Below are positions 5,947 through 6,497 of a stretch of 6,497 bases of DNA, in pieces. Numbering within the stretch: the stretch's first letter is position 1; each line of letters begins with the position of its first letter. Both the position numbers and the translations under genes were made by a program. Under the pieces are notes generated by a model. The model worked only from the letters and a program-made list of their open reading frames with translations. It was not told the origin of the DNA and did no database searches. Where the stretch lies: positions 1-6,497 of the forward strand of contig JAGVMI010000021.1 of assembly GCA_020053845.1 (NCBI GenBank). Reading direction: 5' to 3'. Source of the stretch: Candidatus Babeliales bacterium. GTDB lineage: Bacteria; Babelota; Babeliae; Babelales; Vermiphilaceae.

Positions 5947-6497
5947 TTATTTTTCTTGATCGTGACTGTGTGGCTTTGTATCAGTGATCTCATGGTGGCT
6001 CACTGCACGTTGGCGTAAAATATCGATTATTTTTGTGTTCATATCATTATCAAGCAGAGGATTTTTTTCTAGGTGTTTGACGATAGAATGCAAATTGAAT
6101 GCATGGAGATGGCGCTTTGCCAAATGAGCAAGAGAGATCATAGTTCCAGGCGAAAGCGGCACAGTATCGCGATTTATGTTCTTTCTTTCAAGAATATTAA
6201 ACAAGCCTGGGCACCATTGACTTTTGCCAACAGCTTTTTTGCATTCAAGAATATTTGCACTCTCAAAGAAATTCGCATCTGTTGGGGTGTGAGCATACGC
6301 GCATTTCTTTTTTTGCTGTATGTTGCTTTTTTGCTGACTCAGCTCAGACACATCGATTTTTCTTTTACCTGTTCTTTTTGGCATGTCAGTGAAGGGTGTT
6401 TCATATAAAGACTGCACGTATTTTAATACAGCCTCATCTTTAGCAATTTGATCCCATTGTTTGTAATTTTTGTGATATGTGGAGAATGCATTGAATG
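5947..6497 (-). CDS. W-C-P-G-L-F protein, N-terminus beyond window, family not recognised
   Basis: Partial gene of unknown function. A GTG at 6417 could be taken as the start, but the frame stays open for 26 more codons to the right edge (for example T-Y-H-K-N-Y-K-Q-W-D), with no stop and no good ribosome site at the GTG. The true start is therefore probably outside, and any signal peptide cannot be seen. Of 182 visible residues, about 39-48 form a basic cluster (P-K-R-T-G-K-R-K-I-D), followed by a Gln/Lys-rich stretch. The C-terminal module (about 75-160) holds N-F-F-E, W-C-P-G-L-F (94-99; DNA 6199-6216), P-G-T-M-I-S-L-A and H-L-E-K-N-P-L. It aligns along its length with the C-terminal half of the 283-residue neighbour, so the two are clear paralogues. 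The end is His-rich (S-H-H, P-H-S-H-D). It is the first visible gene of the - strand run, 31 bases before the next. Confidence 0.8.
   Translation of the reverse strand, partial: FNAFSTYHKNYKQWDQIAKDEAVLKYVQSLYETPFTDMPKRTGKRKIDVSELSQQKSNIQQKKKCAYAHTPTDANFFESANILECKKAVGKSQWCPGLFNILERKNINRDTVPLSPGTMISLAHLAKRHLHAFNLHSIVKHLEKNPLLDNDMNTKIIDILRQRAVSHHEITDTKPHSHDQEK

Noticed and set aside
479..6497. Assignment of the repeats to TPR, Sel1 or ankyrin families
   Set aside because: The diagnostic residues and the 33-36 residue periods of these families are not visible; only general helical spacing is shared.

Overview
The window holds the 3' end of one housekeeping gene on the + strand and, convergent to it, a run of five genes on the - strand. 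The + strand gene (1-489, cut by the left edge) is a TlyA-type rRNA 2'-O-methyltransferase and is the only product whose function can be named. The five - strand genes fill the rest of the window. Read in their own direction they are: a gene cut by the right edge (6497-5947), a 283-residue protein (5915-5064), a 495-residue protein (5067-3580), a 254-residue protein (3477-2713) and a 692-residue protein (2557-479). I recognise no known family in any of them.

The main observation is that all five - strand products appear to be paralogues. Each carries at least one copy of a degenerate, probably alpha-helical module centred on a short motif. The motif is H-G-M-F-H, H-N-I-F-H or N-N-I-F-H in the three genes nearer tlyA, and W-C-P-A/G-L-F in the two nearer the right edge. 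A weaker G-I-L-P-E version also occurs. In the long proteins the motif lies about 26 residues after an L-N-T-S box. The 692-residue protein has two complete units. The 495-residue protein has one unit plus only the beginning of a second, followed by a strongly acidic stretch and a basic end. The four proteins with a visible N-terminus all begin with a short hydrophobic signal sequence, so they are probably exported. Several also have basic patches that resemble eukaryotic nuclear localisation signals.

The right-hand pair is closely spaced: 31 bases separate the partial gene from the 283-residue gene, and that gene overlaps the 495-residue gene by ATGA. Gaps of 102 and 155 bases follow and may hold extra promoters. 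Two of the starts share a Shine-Dalgarno-ATAGT-ATG context and a third has a related one, which fits growth of the cluster by duplication. The stop codons of tlyA and the 692-residue gene overlap convergently.

The organism is bacterial (Shine-Dalgarno sites, ATG/GTG starts, standard code) with moderately low GC. A lineage-specific tandem family of exported, helical-repeat proteins next to a core gene is typical of host-associated bacteria such as Candidatus Dependentiae or Chlamydiae-like groups. The style of the short signal peptides suggested Dependentiae to me, but this is a weak inference. No tRNA, rRNA, CRISPR array, insertion sequence or riboswitch was seen, and no gene-free stretch exceeds about 155 bases.
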